Positions 35,491 through 46,716 of a DNA stretch of 64,000 nt are shown here, piece by piece; the stretch's first letter is position 1, and every line of letters starts with the position of its first letter. A program made the translations under genes and the position numbers. The notes under the pieces were generated by a model that made no database searches, was not told the DNA's origin, and worked only from the letters and a program-made list of their open reading frames with translations. The stretch covers positions 46,947,497 through 47,011,496 of the forward strand of contig CM063107.1 of NCBI GenBank assembly GCA_031841125.1, written 5' to 3'. The stretch is from Acanthococcus lagerstroemiae. Lineage: Eukaryota; Arthropoda; Insecta; Hemiptera; Eriococcidae.

Positions 35491-36990
35491 TTCAAGTTCG
35501 GTTTATGAGTAAATGATCGACCGCATATAGAGCAAAAAAAAAAAGCTTCTCATCATTATGAATCACGATTTGTGATTTTAAGTACCGTTTTGAAGAGAAT
35601 GATCGACTGCATATTGAGCAAGAGAAAGGTTTCTCATTATTATGAAACATGATATGTGTACGCAAGTGACCTTTTTTTAGCAAATGATCGACCGCACATT
35701 GAGCAAGAAAACGGCATTTCATCATTATGAATGATGATATGTGTTTTTAAGGAACTTTTTGAAGAGAACGATCGACTGCATACCGAGCAAGAAAAGGCGG
35801 GATTCTCAACATTATGAATCAGGATATGTTTGTTCAGGCTGGTCTTCTGGGTGAATGATCGACCACAGACTGAGCAAGCAAAAGGCTTCTCATTATTATG
35901 AATCATGATATGTGTTTTTAAGTAACTTTTTGAAGAGAATGATCGACTACATACCTACCAAGCAAGAAAAGGACATTTCACCATTATGACTCATGATATG
36001 TTTTTCCAAGCACCTCTTCTGGGTGAATGATCGACCGCAGACTGAGCAAGCAAAAGCCTTACTATCATGAACCATAATATGTGTTTTCAAATAACATTTT
36101 TGAGCAAATGATCGACCGCATATTGAGCAAGAAAAATAAGGCCTATCATCATTATGAATCATGATATGTTCTTTTAAGTATCTTTCTGAAGAGAATGATC
36201 GACTGCATACCGAGCAAGAAAAGGGCTTCTCACCATTATGAATCAGGATATGTTCGTTCAGGTTGCTCTTCCCGGTGAATGATCGACCACAGACTGAGCA
36301 AGCAAAAGGCTTCTTATCATTATGCATCATGATATGTATTTTTAAGTGACATTTTGAAGAGAATGATCGACTGCATATTGAGCAAGAAAAAGGCTTCTCT
36401 TTATTATGAATCATGCTATGTGTTTTAAAGTAACGTTTTGTAGAGAATGGTCGACTGCATATTGAGCAAGAGAAAGGTTTCTCATTATTATGAAGCATGA
36501 TAATATGTGTTTGCAAGTGAGTTTTTCGAGTAAATGATCGATCGCATAATGAGCAAGAGAAGGGCTTCTCTTTGGTATGAGTCATGACATGAGTTTGCAA
36601 GTGACATTTTTGAGTAAATGATCGACCACATATGGAGCAAGAAAAAGGCTTCTCATTATTATGAGCCATGATATGTGTACGCAAGTGACCTTTTTTAGCA
36701 AATGATCGACCGCACATTGAACAAGAAAACGGCATTTCATCATTATGAATGATGATATGTGTTTTTAAGGAACTTTTTGAAGAGAACGATCGACTGCATA
36801 CAGAGCAAGAAAAGGCGGGATTCTCAACATTATGAATCAGGATATGTTTGTTCAGGCTGATCTTCTGGGTGAATGATCGACCACAGACTGAGCAAGCAAA
36901 AGGCTTCTCATTATTATGAATCATGATATGTGTTTTTAAGTAACTTTTTGAAGAGAATGATCGACTACATACCAAGCAAGAAAAGGACAT
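35491..36990 (-). pseudogene. C2H2 finger array downstream of the nonsense codon
   Basis: Same 84-bp finger unit as the upstream gene, in frame with it after the TAA at 36991-36993. It is open for 347 codons (to 35947), then a 4-bp insertion shifts the frame; further 1-bp changes in T or A runs break it near 35693 and 35540. Damage increases with distance from the nonsense codon, as expected for sequence no longer translated. A block of fingers (FACSVCGRSFTQK to FAKK) is duplicated within it, at about 36690-36940 and 35690-35940. Stop-codon readthrough would restore about 12 fingers, but nothing suggests it. Confidence 0.8.
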
Positions 36991-39276
36991 TTAACCATTA
37001 TGACTCATGATATGTTTTTCCAAGCACCTCTTCTGGGTGAATAATCGACCGCAGACTGAGCAAGCAAAAGCCTTACTATCATGAACCATAATATGTTTTT
37101 TCAAATAACATTTTTGAGCAAATGATCGACCGCATATTGAGCAAGAAAAATAAGGCCTATCATCATTATGAATCATGATATGTTTTTTTAAGTATCTTTC
37201 TGAAGAGAATGATCGACTGCATACCGAGCAAGAAAAGGGCTTCTCACCATTATGAATCATGATATGTTTTTTTAAGTATCTTTCTGAAGAGAATGATCGA
37301 CTGCATACCGAGCAAGAAAAGGGCTTCTCACCATTATGAATCATGATATGTTTTTTTAAGTATCTTTCTGAAGAGAATGATCGACTGCATACCGAGCAAG
37401 AAAAGGGCTTCTCACCATTATGAATCAGGATATGTTTGTTCAGGTTGCTCTTCTCGGTGAATGATCGACCACAGACTGAGCAAGCAAAAGGCTTCTCATC
37501 ATTATGAATCATGATATGTGTTTTTAAGTAACTTTTTGTAGAGAATGATCGACTGCATATTGAGCAAGAAAAAGGCTTCTCTTTATTATGAATCATGATA
37601 TGTCTTTTTAAGTGACGTTTTGAAGAGAATGATCGACTGCATACTGAGCAAGAGAAAGGTTTCTCATCATTATGAATAATGATATGTGTTTTCAAGTAAA
37701 GTTTTGAAGAGAATGATCGACTGCATACCGAGCAAGAGAAAGGCTTCTCATCATTATGAATAATAATGATATGTGTTTTCAAGTGACTTTTTTGAGTAAA
37801 TGATCGACTGCATATTGAGCAAGAAAAAGGCTTCTCATCATTATGAATCAGGATATGTGTTTGCAAGTGAATTTTTTGAGCAAATGATCGACTGCATATT
37901 GAGCAAGAAAAAGGCTTCTCATCATTATGAATCATGATATGTGTTTTCAAATAATATTTTTGAGCAAATGATCGACCGCATATTGAGCAAGAAAAATAAG
38001 GCCTATCATCATTATGAATCATGATATGTTTTTTTAAGTATCTTTCTGAAGAGAATGATCGACTGCATACCGAGCAAGAAAAGGGCTTCTCATCATTATG
38101 AATCTGGATATGTTTGTTCAGGTTGCTCTTCCCGGTGAATGATCGACCACAGACTGAGCAAGCAAAAGGCTTCTCATCATTATGCATCATGATATGTATT
38201 TTTAAGTAACATTTTGAAGAGAATGATCGACTGCATATCGAGCAAGAAAAAGGCTTTTCATTATTATGAATCATGATATGTGTTTTTAAGTAACTTTTTG
38301 TAGAGAATGATCGACTGCATATTGAGCAAGAAAAAGGCTTCTCTTTATTATGAATCATGATATGTCTTTTTAATTGACGTTTTGAAGAGAATGATCGACT
38401 GCATACCGAGCAAGAGAAAGGCTTCTCATCATTATGAATAATGATATGTGTTTTCAAGTAAAGTTTTGAAGAGAATGATCGACTGCATACCGAGCAAGAG
38501 AAAGGCTTCTCATCATTATGAATAATGATATGTGTTTTCAAGTAAAGTTTTGAAGAGAATGATCGACTGCATACCGAGCAAGAGAAATAAGGCTTCTCAT
38601 CATTATGAATCATGATATGTGTTTGCAAGTGACTTTTTTGAGTAAATGATCGACTGCATATTGAGCAAGAAAAAGGCTTCTCATCATTATGAATCAGGAT
38701 ATGTGTTTGCAAGTGACTTTTTTGAGCAAATGATCGACTGCATATTGAGCAAGAAAAAGGCTTCTCATCATTATGAACCATGATATGTGTTTTCAAACTG
38801 CTTTGAGACGCATATAATCGACCGCATATTGAACAACCGAAAGTCTTCCACTTGTTATGAACCGTGATATGTTTTTTCAAGTTACTTTTCCCAGAGAATG
38901 ACCGACTGCATACGTGACAAATAAATTGCCGTACATTATTACGGGTCACGTTACGTCTTTTCGACACATCATCTTCAGTGAACGACGGACTGGAAGAAGA
39001 TAACAGTCCTTCTTCGTTGTTTGGAGTCTTGTCGTGCTTTTTGGGGTACTTGAAGGATTGACTGCTAATTGTACCGGAGTCACGTTCTTCATCACACGTC
39101 GTAATATATCTAGTATCGTCAAATTTACCAGTGGATACTTCATTCCTGGCTGTATCATAAAATTCACCAACCGTTTTAGTTCCTCCATTGGCATTCGTTC
39201 GGTAAGTCTCTTCACTTTTAATGAGGTTGTTGTCAGGAAGAATTGCATTTTGGCACTGATCATCCGTTATTGATTC
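36991..39276 (-). CDS. C2H2 zinc-finger protein, large terminal exon (23 fingers)
   Basis: The minus-strand exon opens after a good acceptor (ACTCTTGCAG, then GAATCA) and runs 761 codons to TAA. About 125 residues are acidic and finger-free (ESITDDQCQNAIL onward), followed by 23 tandem C2H2 fingers of the form FSCSxCSRSFxxKxxLxxHIxIH, each 28 residues. Linkers are HNDEKPF or HNGEKPF rather than the usual TGEKPF; a few carry an extra residue (KPYF). Such proteins bind DNA in the nucleus; targets cannot be predicted. Fingers are more than 80% alike, a sign of recent tandem expansion or gene conversion. No KRAB, ZAD or BTB domain is seen in this exon. The first coding exon is probably 46331-46447; phases agree (0/0). 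The gene ends at a nonsense codon in place of a Glu codon. Confidence 0.85.
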   Translation of the reverse strand, partial: ESITDDQCQNAILPDNNLIKSEETYRTNANGGTKTVGEFYDTARNEVSTGKFDDTRYITTCDEERDSGTISSQSFKYPKKHDKTPNNEEGLLSSSSPSFTEDDVSKRRNVTRNNVRQFICHVCSRSFSGKSNLKKHITVHNKWKTFGCSICGRLYASQSSLKTHIMVHNDEKPFSCSICSRSFAQKSHLQTHILIHNDEKPFSCSICSRSFTQKSHLQTHIMIHNDEKPYFSCSVCSRSFSSKLYLKTHIIIHNDEKPFSCSVCSRSFSSKLYLKTHIIIHNDEKPFSCSVCSRSFSSKRQLKRHIMIHNKEKPFSCSICSRSFSTKSYLKTHIMIHNNEKPFSCSICSRSFSSKCYLKIHIMMHNDEKPFACSVCGRSFTGKSNLNKHIQIHNDEKPFSCSVCSRSFSSERYLKKHIMIHNDDRPYFSCSICGRSFAQKYYLKTHIMIHNDEKPFSCSICSRSFAQKIHLQTHILIHNDEKPFSCSICSRSFTQKSHLKTHIIIIHNDEKPFSCSVCSRSFSSKLYLKTHIIIHNDEKPFSCSVCSRSFSSKRHLKRHIMIHNKEKPFSCSICSRSFSTKSYLKTHIMIHNDEKPFACSVCGRSFTEKSNLNKHILIHNGEKPFSCSVCSRSFSSERYLKKHIMIHNGEKPFSCSVCSRSFSSERYLKKHIMIHNGEKPFSCSVCSRSFSSERYLKKHIMIHNDDRPYFSCSICGRSFAQKCYLKKHIMVHDSKAFACSVCGRLFTQKRCLEKHIMSHNG

Positions 39277-39438
39277 CTGCAAGAGTCACAATCATTCTGT
39301 GAAGTTTAATTTCATTTAAAGTAGAGATAGCGGCGTATCTAGAGACACAGCTATGTGGTTGGAAGAGCCGCCAAGGTGCCAGTGTATCCTCGGGTTTTCC
39401 CAATTCGTTGAATAATTTAAAAATCAGTGGAAGTGCAT

Positions 39439-39545
39439 GGTGTGGTGGGACGTATAGCGATGCACACATGCCAAAGTGGCCCCTATGACACTACACCCCG
39501 GCCCCAGAAACTACCCTTTTGAGTATCGCATCAGTGACCGCAGGG
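39439..39545 (-). mobile_element. R1-clade 3'-end fragment, 107 bp
   Basis: Closely matches the 3' end of the large R1 element at about 18514-18620 (for example TGCCAAAGTGGCCCCTATGA). It is flanked by a perfect 13-bp target duplication AGTGGAAGTGCAT (39426-39438 and 39546-39558). Severely 5'-truncated. Confidence 0.9.
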
Positions 39546-39589
39546 AGTGGAAGTGCATACCGGAAGGAGAACAATGGGGGAGTTGCTCT

Positions 39590-40530
39590 CAAATGTTTGT
39601 CAATCTTGCGGCCCTGATTCCATTCCACCATACATATTTCGAGCTTGCTCACACTTTTTAATTACGCCCTTAACTTATGTCTGCAATACTATCCTTGAGA
39701 CAGGTATTTATCCAACAATATGGAAAACGTCAAAAGTTATTCCACTTTACAAGTTAGGCAAAATAAATGAAATACAAAATTATCGTCCCATCTCTTTAAT
39801 TCCACTCGCGGCCAAAATTTTTGAAACTGTCTTGCACAAATATCTATACAATCAATCCAAAAATATCTTATCTCCCTGTCAACATGGCTTTAGAAAGGGA
39901 TATTCAGTGCAGACAAATAATCTATAACGAACCTCACATGTGATATGTCAATATGACCCTCTCTAAAAGGGTGGGCAAATAGATGCCATATACACGGTTT
40001 TTTCAAAGGCCTTTGACACACTGTCAACCATAAAATCTTACTCCAAAAATTGCGCAGCTTTGGCTTTTCAAAAGAACTAATAACTCTCTATTTCACTCCT
40101 ACTTGAATAACAGAATGTAGTTTGTCGAGTATAGAGGAGTGGCCTCTACATGTTACAAGAGTGTGTCAGGTGTCCCCCAGGGTTCGGTTTCGGGTCCATA
40201 TCTGTTTCTAATTTTTATCGATGATATTTCTGAAAAAATTCAATATTCAAAATCCCTTCTGTATGCAGATGATATGAAAATTTATAAAATTATAAAATCT
40301 CAAAATGACTGTGTTAAACTACAACAAGACTCATTAATTGAGTGGAGTGATAGTAACTTGTTACCATTTAATACTGATAAGTGTAAAAAAATTACCTTTT
40401 CAAGAAAAAGATGCACCATTTTACACGAGTAGGTATAGAATAAAAGAAGATACACTTAGGTGTGTAAATTCTGTAAAAGACTTAGGCATCATTTTGGATT
40501 CGAAATTATTATTCAACAAGCTGAATTACC
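39590..40530 (+). pseudogene. CR1/Jockey-like reverse transcriptase fragment
   Basis: Broken frames encode successive RT motifs: CGPDSIPPYIF, IWKTSKVIPLYK, NYRPISLIPLAAKIFE, QHGFRKGYS, then after stops and frameshifts SGVPQGSVSGPYLFLIFIDD, the catalytic LLYADDMKIY, and VKDLGIILDSKL. About 310 residues of RT survive; endonuclease and 3' UTR are missing. A decayed copy in the zinc-finger gene intron. Confidence 0.85.
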
Positions 40531-40544
40531 CGTCCTTCGGACGG

Positions 40545-41042
40545 GTTGAAACATATGCATTAGTACATATGAAACGAAATAACGTGTAAATTCCCATACA
40601 GAAAAAAACAGGCTTTTGGAAAAACAAAAATAAAGAAAATGAAGCATGAAATTGTTTTTTCCTAAAATGGATAAGCTTTGTAATCTTTGGAAATTAAATA
40701 GAATTACCCATTCTTCTGTATCTCCAAAATGAGAAATAATCGAAATCCTGTACATTTCACGTCCTCAATAGAAGTACTGAGCGGCACTTTTGCCCAAACA
40801 TATGCAATAGTATGAAACGAAATTACATGCAAATTCCCATATAAATATAAATAGGCTTATACGCTCTGATTATTTTTTTTAATGAAAGAAAATGAAGCAT
40901 AAAAATTGTTTTTTCATAAATGTGTAAGCTTTGTTATCTTTGAAAATTAAATCGGATTACCCGTTCTTCTCTATCTAAAAAATAAGAAGTGATCGAATTA
41001 TCCTGTACATTTCAGGCCCTCAATAGGAATACTGAGGGTGCT
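40545..41042. repeat. Two tandem copies of an about 245-bp unit
   Basis: Copies at about 40545-40790 and 40797-41042 share ATGAAACGAAAT, TGCAAATTCCCATA, AAAATGAAGCAT and GATCGAAT/CCTGTACATTTCA boxes in the same order, with about 80% similarity by eye. No coding content. Confidence 0.7.
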
Positions 41043-41864
41043 TTCGTTCATTGTCACGCCCTGCTTCAATAGTAATAAATATTACCTATCATAATGAACT
41101 TATTACTACTTGTGACAGTTACTTATCAGTTTTAAGCATTTTTGGATTTTTGGTGAATTTTTTCCCAAAAGTTCTCAAAACCCAAGATTCAGTGCTGCTC
41201 CCAATTATGGGTATTTTCTGATTCTCCAAAAATTCGGTATAAAATATCCTCGCAAATGACACTGAGGCCTTCTAAGTTGTTCGCTAGAAAATTCCAGGTG
41301 AAATTTTCTCGATCCGAACAACTTTTGAAAATATCAATAATGGGTCTACCCATAATTGGCAACGACCTACAACTGATACGAAGTTTTTTGATAGACCCAC
41401 AATTGGTAAGTAGGTATAATAAATCAAATGAAAAATAATGTAGTTTACTTAAGTAAGTATTTCAAATTTATTTTACAAACACGTTGACTCGTCTTCTTTG
41501 ACTTCAAGTGTTTTAAAAACACATTAAACTCGAGTAGATTCACAGTACCAATAATGGGTTTGAAAAAAGATAGTACCATTGTGGGTCGGGCTAAAATTTG
41601 ATTTAACCCTGGAATACCACACTGGGGTGTGATACACCCCACACGGTTTTTTTTTGTCATTTACATTTTATAAAAGGGATTTAAAATTTTCCTGTTATGC
41701 GGAAATTATTACTGGAGTAATGCAGAGTCTCCATATACGTATGATAATAGGCCGACTTTTTATTTGGGGGAATTGTAATAGGGTGTGGGGTGTGCTACAC
41801 CCCAGTGTGGTATGCACGGAACTTTTTTTTTTTCGATAGAAAATTAACTTCAAGTTATACTTTA

Positions 41865-41998
41865 TGGCCCCTGCACACTGGCGCGATCTACTCGCGGTCT
41901 CAGATCGCACACCAACACGGTTTTTAGATTCGCCCTGGTACATTTGACCGCGCGCGGTCTGAGACCGTGTAGTATATCGCGTCGGTGTGCTGGGGCCG
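41865..41998. mobile_element. 134-bp palindromic MITE, TTA target
   Basis: GGCCCCTGCACAC at the left and GTGTGCTGGGGCC at the right, with inner GGTCTCAGA/TCTGAGACC and GCGCGAT/ATCGCG pairs; TTA on both sides (41862-41864, 41999-42001). Probably a Harbinger-type MITE. Confidence 0.78.
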
Positions 41999-42768
41999 TT
42001 ATAAAAAAGATGCATATCTTATTTTAAATTTCCTTGGAAGTTCTTCTTATCCAATACCATGGATTTTCTCGACCACTCCAGTCACTTTCTCGAAACTCAT
42101 TACCCCCAACTCATTTCCTTTACAATGGCTTCGACGTCAACTTCCACTGAGGCCTCTCGAGATGTATCGAATGCGAACAGGACAGCTGCTAAATTGTAAT
42201 ATGTAAAATCTTTCAACCCTTCCATAAAATAAAATCATCGCGCAAAACTAATACTCTCTTTCCGCATACAGGTATAGAAAAACTTCAAATTTTCAATATT
42301 AAATTAGCCCCGTAGAGAGAAAAAGAGGGCCTGAGGGGAATTTCCACGAGTCCCCGTCTCCTTCCAGTTTATTTTGTTCTTTTGTCAAATGGGAAAAAAT
42401 CATAAGCTGTAGGATAAGAGGTTTCTTTCATGATGTAAGGAGTGATTGCTAATTTGATGTACAGTATGATGTTGCCGTAAGCGTTGAAATTCAGGCATTA
42501 TAAAAACATTGAGGCCCCCTGAAAGTCCAGGCCCAGGGTATTCCCCCTTCCTCCCCCTCTCGACAGGGCTGTATTCAACTTCGTCTGCAAGTGATACGAA
42601 CGGGTAATAATGGTAGGAGTGCAATATGAAAGAACACATAGCTGATAGCTTGGCCCTCTAACATATGCATACACTAGCATGCACTGATGCACTATACATA
42701 TAGCAAACGTACGTACATGGTACAGTCAGTCACAAGTGGCGAAAAGAGAATACAGTGCAGAGATTTCT

Positions 42769-42902
42769 AAAGGCGCGTTCACATCTGAACGCGAAAGCGA
42801 ACGAGGCAAGCCGAACATACATATACCTATATACATATTATGTATAGATATATGTTCGGCTTGCCTCGTTGGCGTTCGTGTTCAGATGTGTACGCGCCTT
42901 AA
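42769..42902. mobile_element. 134-bp hairpin MITE
   Basis: AAGGCGCGTTCACATCTGAA at the left is mirrored by TTCAGATGTGTACGCGCCTT at the right; inner arms GAGGCAAGCCGAACATA match perfectly. Almost the whole element forms one hairpin around an AT-rich loop. Target duplication unclear. Confidence 0.75.
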
Positions 42903-43402
42903 AACGGTTCGATATAAGAACCAGATGACGCTTCAAAACTTGTTTGTTTTTACAATTTTAAAATTTTGAATTTTGTTACTCGTGTTTTTTATTTTATTTT
43001 AGATGCTGATATTATCATTATCTACCTGCCTGGTTAAGGAAAATTATCATTCTGATCTTCACTTCACCTATTTATTAATGTTCAGTGAGTATTTTCCTTC
43101 GAGAAAATATAAAGTTTTCCAGAAAAATGTTGTTTTTTGATTTTTTTTTTTAAATGACCAAAATTTTGAAAAATATGGTATTTGTAAAATTCGAAAAAAA
43201 ATTTTTGTTGAAAAAATTGTATTTTGTATTATTTGGTAGTCTTGGTCCCCTTAAGTATTACTGGGAGCTAGATGAATATATGTACCAAGTTGCATACAAG
43301 TATCTACAATAGAACTGCAGCTATAGCATTTCCAAAATTGGGGTGTAGTATATCCCAGTGTGGCGTTTATGTTACAAAACTATTGTGGTATTCCAGGGTT
43401 AA

Positions 43403-44087
43403 AAAAGTAACTAAAAAACGGGAAATTTGGTCTTATAAGTTAAAGTATCATTTGTACTACACTTTTCATTCGATTACCCGATCATTCACTTTGATTTTTC
43501 GCGATTTTTGCAAACTTTTCCTCCATTTTTTGAATTCCTTTATTCTTTTCGCACACACACACATATGTGGACCGAGATCGAAAACTCAAGCAGAAAAATG
43601 TTCCCTAGACTCTCCTTTGTACAACCATATATAATACGCTGAGAAAATACTAATTTAAAGTACTTATCGATCGCTTTTCACAGAATTGAAATTTCACACA
43701 CATGAAAAATACGGCATGTTTTGATAACAACTTTGAAAAAAAATTTCATCACAACAAACACATTGAATTATGAACTTGAAACCATCATGGATAGTGTAAA
43801 ACATGTTGGTCCTTCGAATAGAAGAGGTTTCGCGGTTGTCCGATGCCTCGATCTAGCGAGAAAACGCGTTTAAAAAAAAAAGGACTCACAATTGATGCCA
43901 GGCTCAGAATTGGTAGTTTACCTTGCTATTTTTATTTTTAATAAAATATTTCAGAATAGACCTCAGAGGATAAAAGTTCGAATGGTGATGGTTTACATTA
44001 TAACCTATTCGACGCTGGCGATTCTACAATTTACACAGTCCCAGTCAGAGGCTTTCAAAAACATTATAGATATAACAGCTTTGATCA
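43403..44087. other. Unassigned intronic sequence
   Basis: No supported gene, and no repeat family recognised. Confidence 0.4.
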
Positions 44088-44203
44088 GGGATGGCAAACG
44101 AAACCGTTTTTTTTTTTTTTTTGTTTCAATATTTTTGACAAAAATCAATCGTTATTTCGTAATTTCGTTATTTCGTTTCGTTTGTTTGCCATCCCTGCTA
44201 TTT
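44088..44203. repeat. Hairpin-forming repeat with CAGGGATGGCAAACGAAA ends
   Basis: Left CAGGGATGGCAAACGAAAC; right CGTTTCGTTTGTTTGCCATCCCTG. About 115 bp with a T-run inside. CAGGG ends suggest a hAT-type MITE, but the 8-bp flanks do not match. Confidence 0.5.
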
Positions 44204-45003
44204 ACTGAACTCACCCTGACTCAACTCACCCGGGAAAAGAAATGAAATTTCGATTACAGTAGGCTCGGCTACTTGTACCCGACCCTAGAAAGTGGTTGCA
44301 ATAGGCTCGGCTACTAATAGCCGATCCTAAAAATCACAAATCAGAAAACTAAGGATCGTCAGTCATTTTAAGGTTCCCAGTTACGTATGATGTCATGCGT
44401 AATTTTACACTTCAAAAAAGAAAACATTCAGTTTTTAAACTGTAGCAATGGCTCTACAATCTGGATAATGAACCCAAGAATGTCTTTGTTTTATCCCAAT
44501 TCGTCAAAGAAATGTATCCTGAATCATATGAGTCTACCTAACAGGGTGTCCTTCGGAAATTTGGAACGATTTAGAGAAATGGCTGAACGGCAGAACCGCT
44601 TAGTACGCGTGTAGCCGTGAACCGTATGTACGCATGTAACGCACTTTTTTACCCTGGTTTTACTCAGCAGGTTCAACCCTGTCAAGAGGGGGGGGGGGGC
44701 TTTCTAGGGGGCCCGATATTTTGAAAAGGCCTGAATTTCAATCATACTGTACATCAAATCATCAATCATTCCTTACGGTTGCGGATCAAAAGTTCCAAAA
44801 TAAATGTTCCAACCCGAAAGTACCAAAAATTTAGTGCCAAAGTAGAAATGTTCCACGTATGTATTTTACCAATATTAAAATTGCCAGAAGGCTAAAGTTC
44901 CCCAAAAAGTCCTTCCAAAAAATGTTACAAAAGAAATACTTCACAAAGTGATACTTAAAAATGTAAATTATATATATCCTAATATCCTATAGCTCGTAAA
45001 TAA
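44204..45003. other. Linker with poly-G run and left arm of an inverted pair
   Basis: Contains a G-run at about 44688-44699. From about 44787, AAAGTTCCAAAATAAATGTT is inverted relative to the sequence near 45960-46035 (TTATTTTGGAACTTTC), so the CACTA copy at 45004-45793 may sit inside an older inverted-repeat element of about 1.3 kb. No gene. Confidence 0.5.
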
Positions 45004-45793
45004 CACTACACAACAAACTGAGATTTTTTGGAAACCGCATGCAGGAAAATAGATGATTCTAAATGTATTTTTCACGCTGAATTCAAATATGATATTAAAA
45101 ATGCTGAGTTAGCTAATCATTTTTTACGTTTGCTGGGAAATTTAATAGTGTATTATGAGAAATTGTTCTATTTTATGTGGCGACACTGATGTTATATTAA
45201 ACTGATATTACCGATAAGCTTCGTCTTCGACGGTACTGAATAGAAAACTTCTGTGTTGTTCTCTGTCCCTCTGTGTTCCGTAAGTTAGTATTATTCCAAT
45301 TCAACAACGAGCGGTGTGATTATCATGAATACTCGGGCATTGAACACATATTCATCAAATTTATTGTCGGAACACATTTATCTAGTTCACTTACATTTCG
45401 TAAAAGAAACAATAAACTGTAATACCGGAATGAAAAGGCGTTAATTTTTCACTGAAGAGATCGCCTTCCTCAAAATTGTTGTTCCATCACTTCATCGTTA
45501 ATGATAAAATATTAGAATCAGTTGAAACTGTTTAGATCGTTTCGATAACAAAACGTCAAAACACGTTCACACGCGTCACTGTGTTGGCGAGTTTGTTTTG
45601 TGATACATGCAGTGTGGCCACATTCACTAATATTTCTAACACGAGAGGGAAATTACGGGAAATAATTCAGAATGAATTTACGAGAAAAGGAGAGCTAATT
45701 AAGAAAAACAAAAAGTGGCATTGAATTCAGCATGAAAAATACTTCTAGAATCGGCTACTCTCGTTCTTGCGGTTTTTTTGCTGTTGGGTAGTG
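45004..45793. mobile_element. CACTA-like non-autonomous DNA transposon, copy 2
   Basis: About 790 bp, same orientation and about 95% similar to 665-1449. Ends CACTACACAACA and TGTTGGGTAGTG; flanked by TAA on both sides (45001-45003, 45794-45796). It differs from copy 1 by small indels. Confidence 0.85.
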
Positions 45794-46330
45794 TAATCAA
45801 TAAGATAACACTCATCTCGTATTTATCCATGCTTTCATACTTCATGAAAATGTGACGTACACTTTTTGTTATTCATATCGAAGAATTAATGTATAATATT
45901 GATTTCGTGTTAGAATTTTTTTGGGGGGAAAATTAATTCTTTGGGAATTAAAGTAGTTGGAACAACAATACTTTGGAAATACTCAATACCAATGGAACTT
46001 TTTGTAATTGGAACTCTTATTTTGGAACTTTCAGTACCCAATCACTCTTTACACAATGGAAGAAACCTCTTATCCCGTAGCTTATAATTTTTTCCCATCT
46101 AACAAAAGAACAAATTGGACTGGAAGGAAAGAGGGCCCGTGAAAATTCCCCCAGGCTTTCTTTTTCTCTCTACAGGGCTGAGCGGGTTAACCTGCTCTCT
46201 TCATTTTCAAATCTCGTCGCAAAAGTCGTACCTCTCACCCGCTAAATTGGAGCATAATGACCTGTACTTTTTGTGCACGTATTATAAAATAATACTTTTG
46301 AAACTAGACAAATACATAACATGTACTTAC

Positions 46331-46447
46331 ACCAGTAGCACAGTAGTCTTCTGCACTGGGTGATACTGGATCGTCATTTTCCCAGTCGAACTTTATGAGC
46401 GGAATTCGGAAATCTTGAATCGTATTTGATGCAGATTCCTCGGCCAT
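46331..46447 (-). CDS. Probable first coding exon of the C2H2 zinc-finger gene
   Basis: On the minus strand ATG at 46447 opens 39 codons (MAEESASNTIQDF to EDYCATG), rich in Asp/Glu and Ser, followed by a consensus donor GTAAGT (46325-46330) in phase 0. The next in-phase acceptor with a matching open frame on this strand is at 39276, the zinc-finger exon, giving a protein of about 800 residues with an acidic N-terminus. The roughly 7.05-kb intron is packed with transposons. The join is inference; an intermediate exon cannot be excluded. Confidence 0.55.
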
Positions 46448-46716
46448 GTTATTTTCAGCAGCACACGAAAACGGTCTTCACTACAAGCCCGTAACTGCAC
46501 GTAGATATTCCTTGTCAATTCGTGTCGAACGGATTGAGAGACTTTCCTGAGTATGATTTTCGACGATCATTTTCCCCGCTGGTGAAGCCCAAAAGACAAA
46601 AAACGAATTATTTAATGACAGAAAATAACTTAGGAGTGAACTGTCATGGTTTGATATGGATAATCTCATAGTTAATCGGTACATGTTATTAATACATTCG
46701 ACCTAAAAGTAATCAC

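Larger units (their letters stand above)
41607..43398. mobile_element. piggyBac-type non-autonomous element, 1.8 kb
   Basis: Inverted ends CCCTGGAATACCACA / TGTGGTATTCCAGGG directly flanked by TTAA (41603-41606 and 43399-43402), the piggyBac signature. An inner inverted pair (GGGGTGTGATACACCCCACA and mate) lies at 41622-41815. No transposase. Two smaller palindromic elements are nested inside (41865-41998 and 42769-42902). Confidence 0.85.

Noticed and set aside
36991..36993. Programmed stop-codon readthrough in the zinc-finger gene
   Set aside because: The sequence beyond soon accumulates frameshifts and insertions, which fits loss of function rather than readthrough.
44088..44203. Confirmed hAT MITE
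   Set aside because: The ends fit but the flanking 8-mers do not match, so it is kept only as a hairpin repeat.
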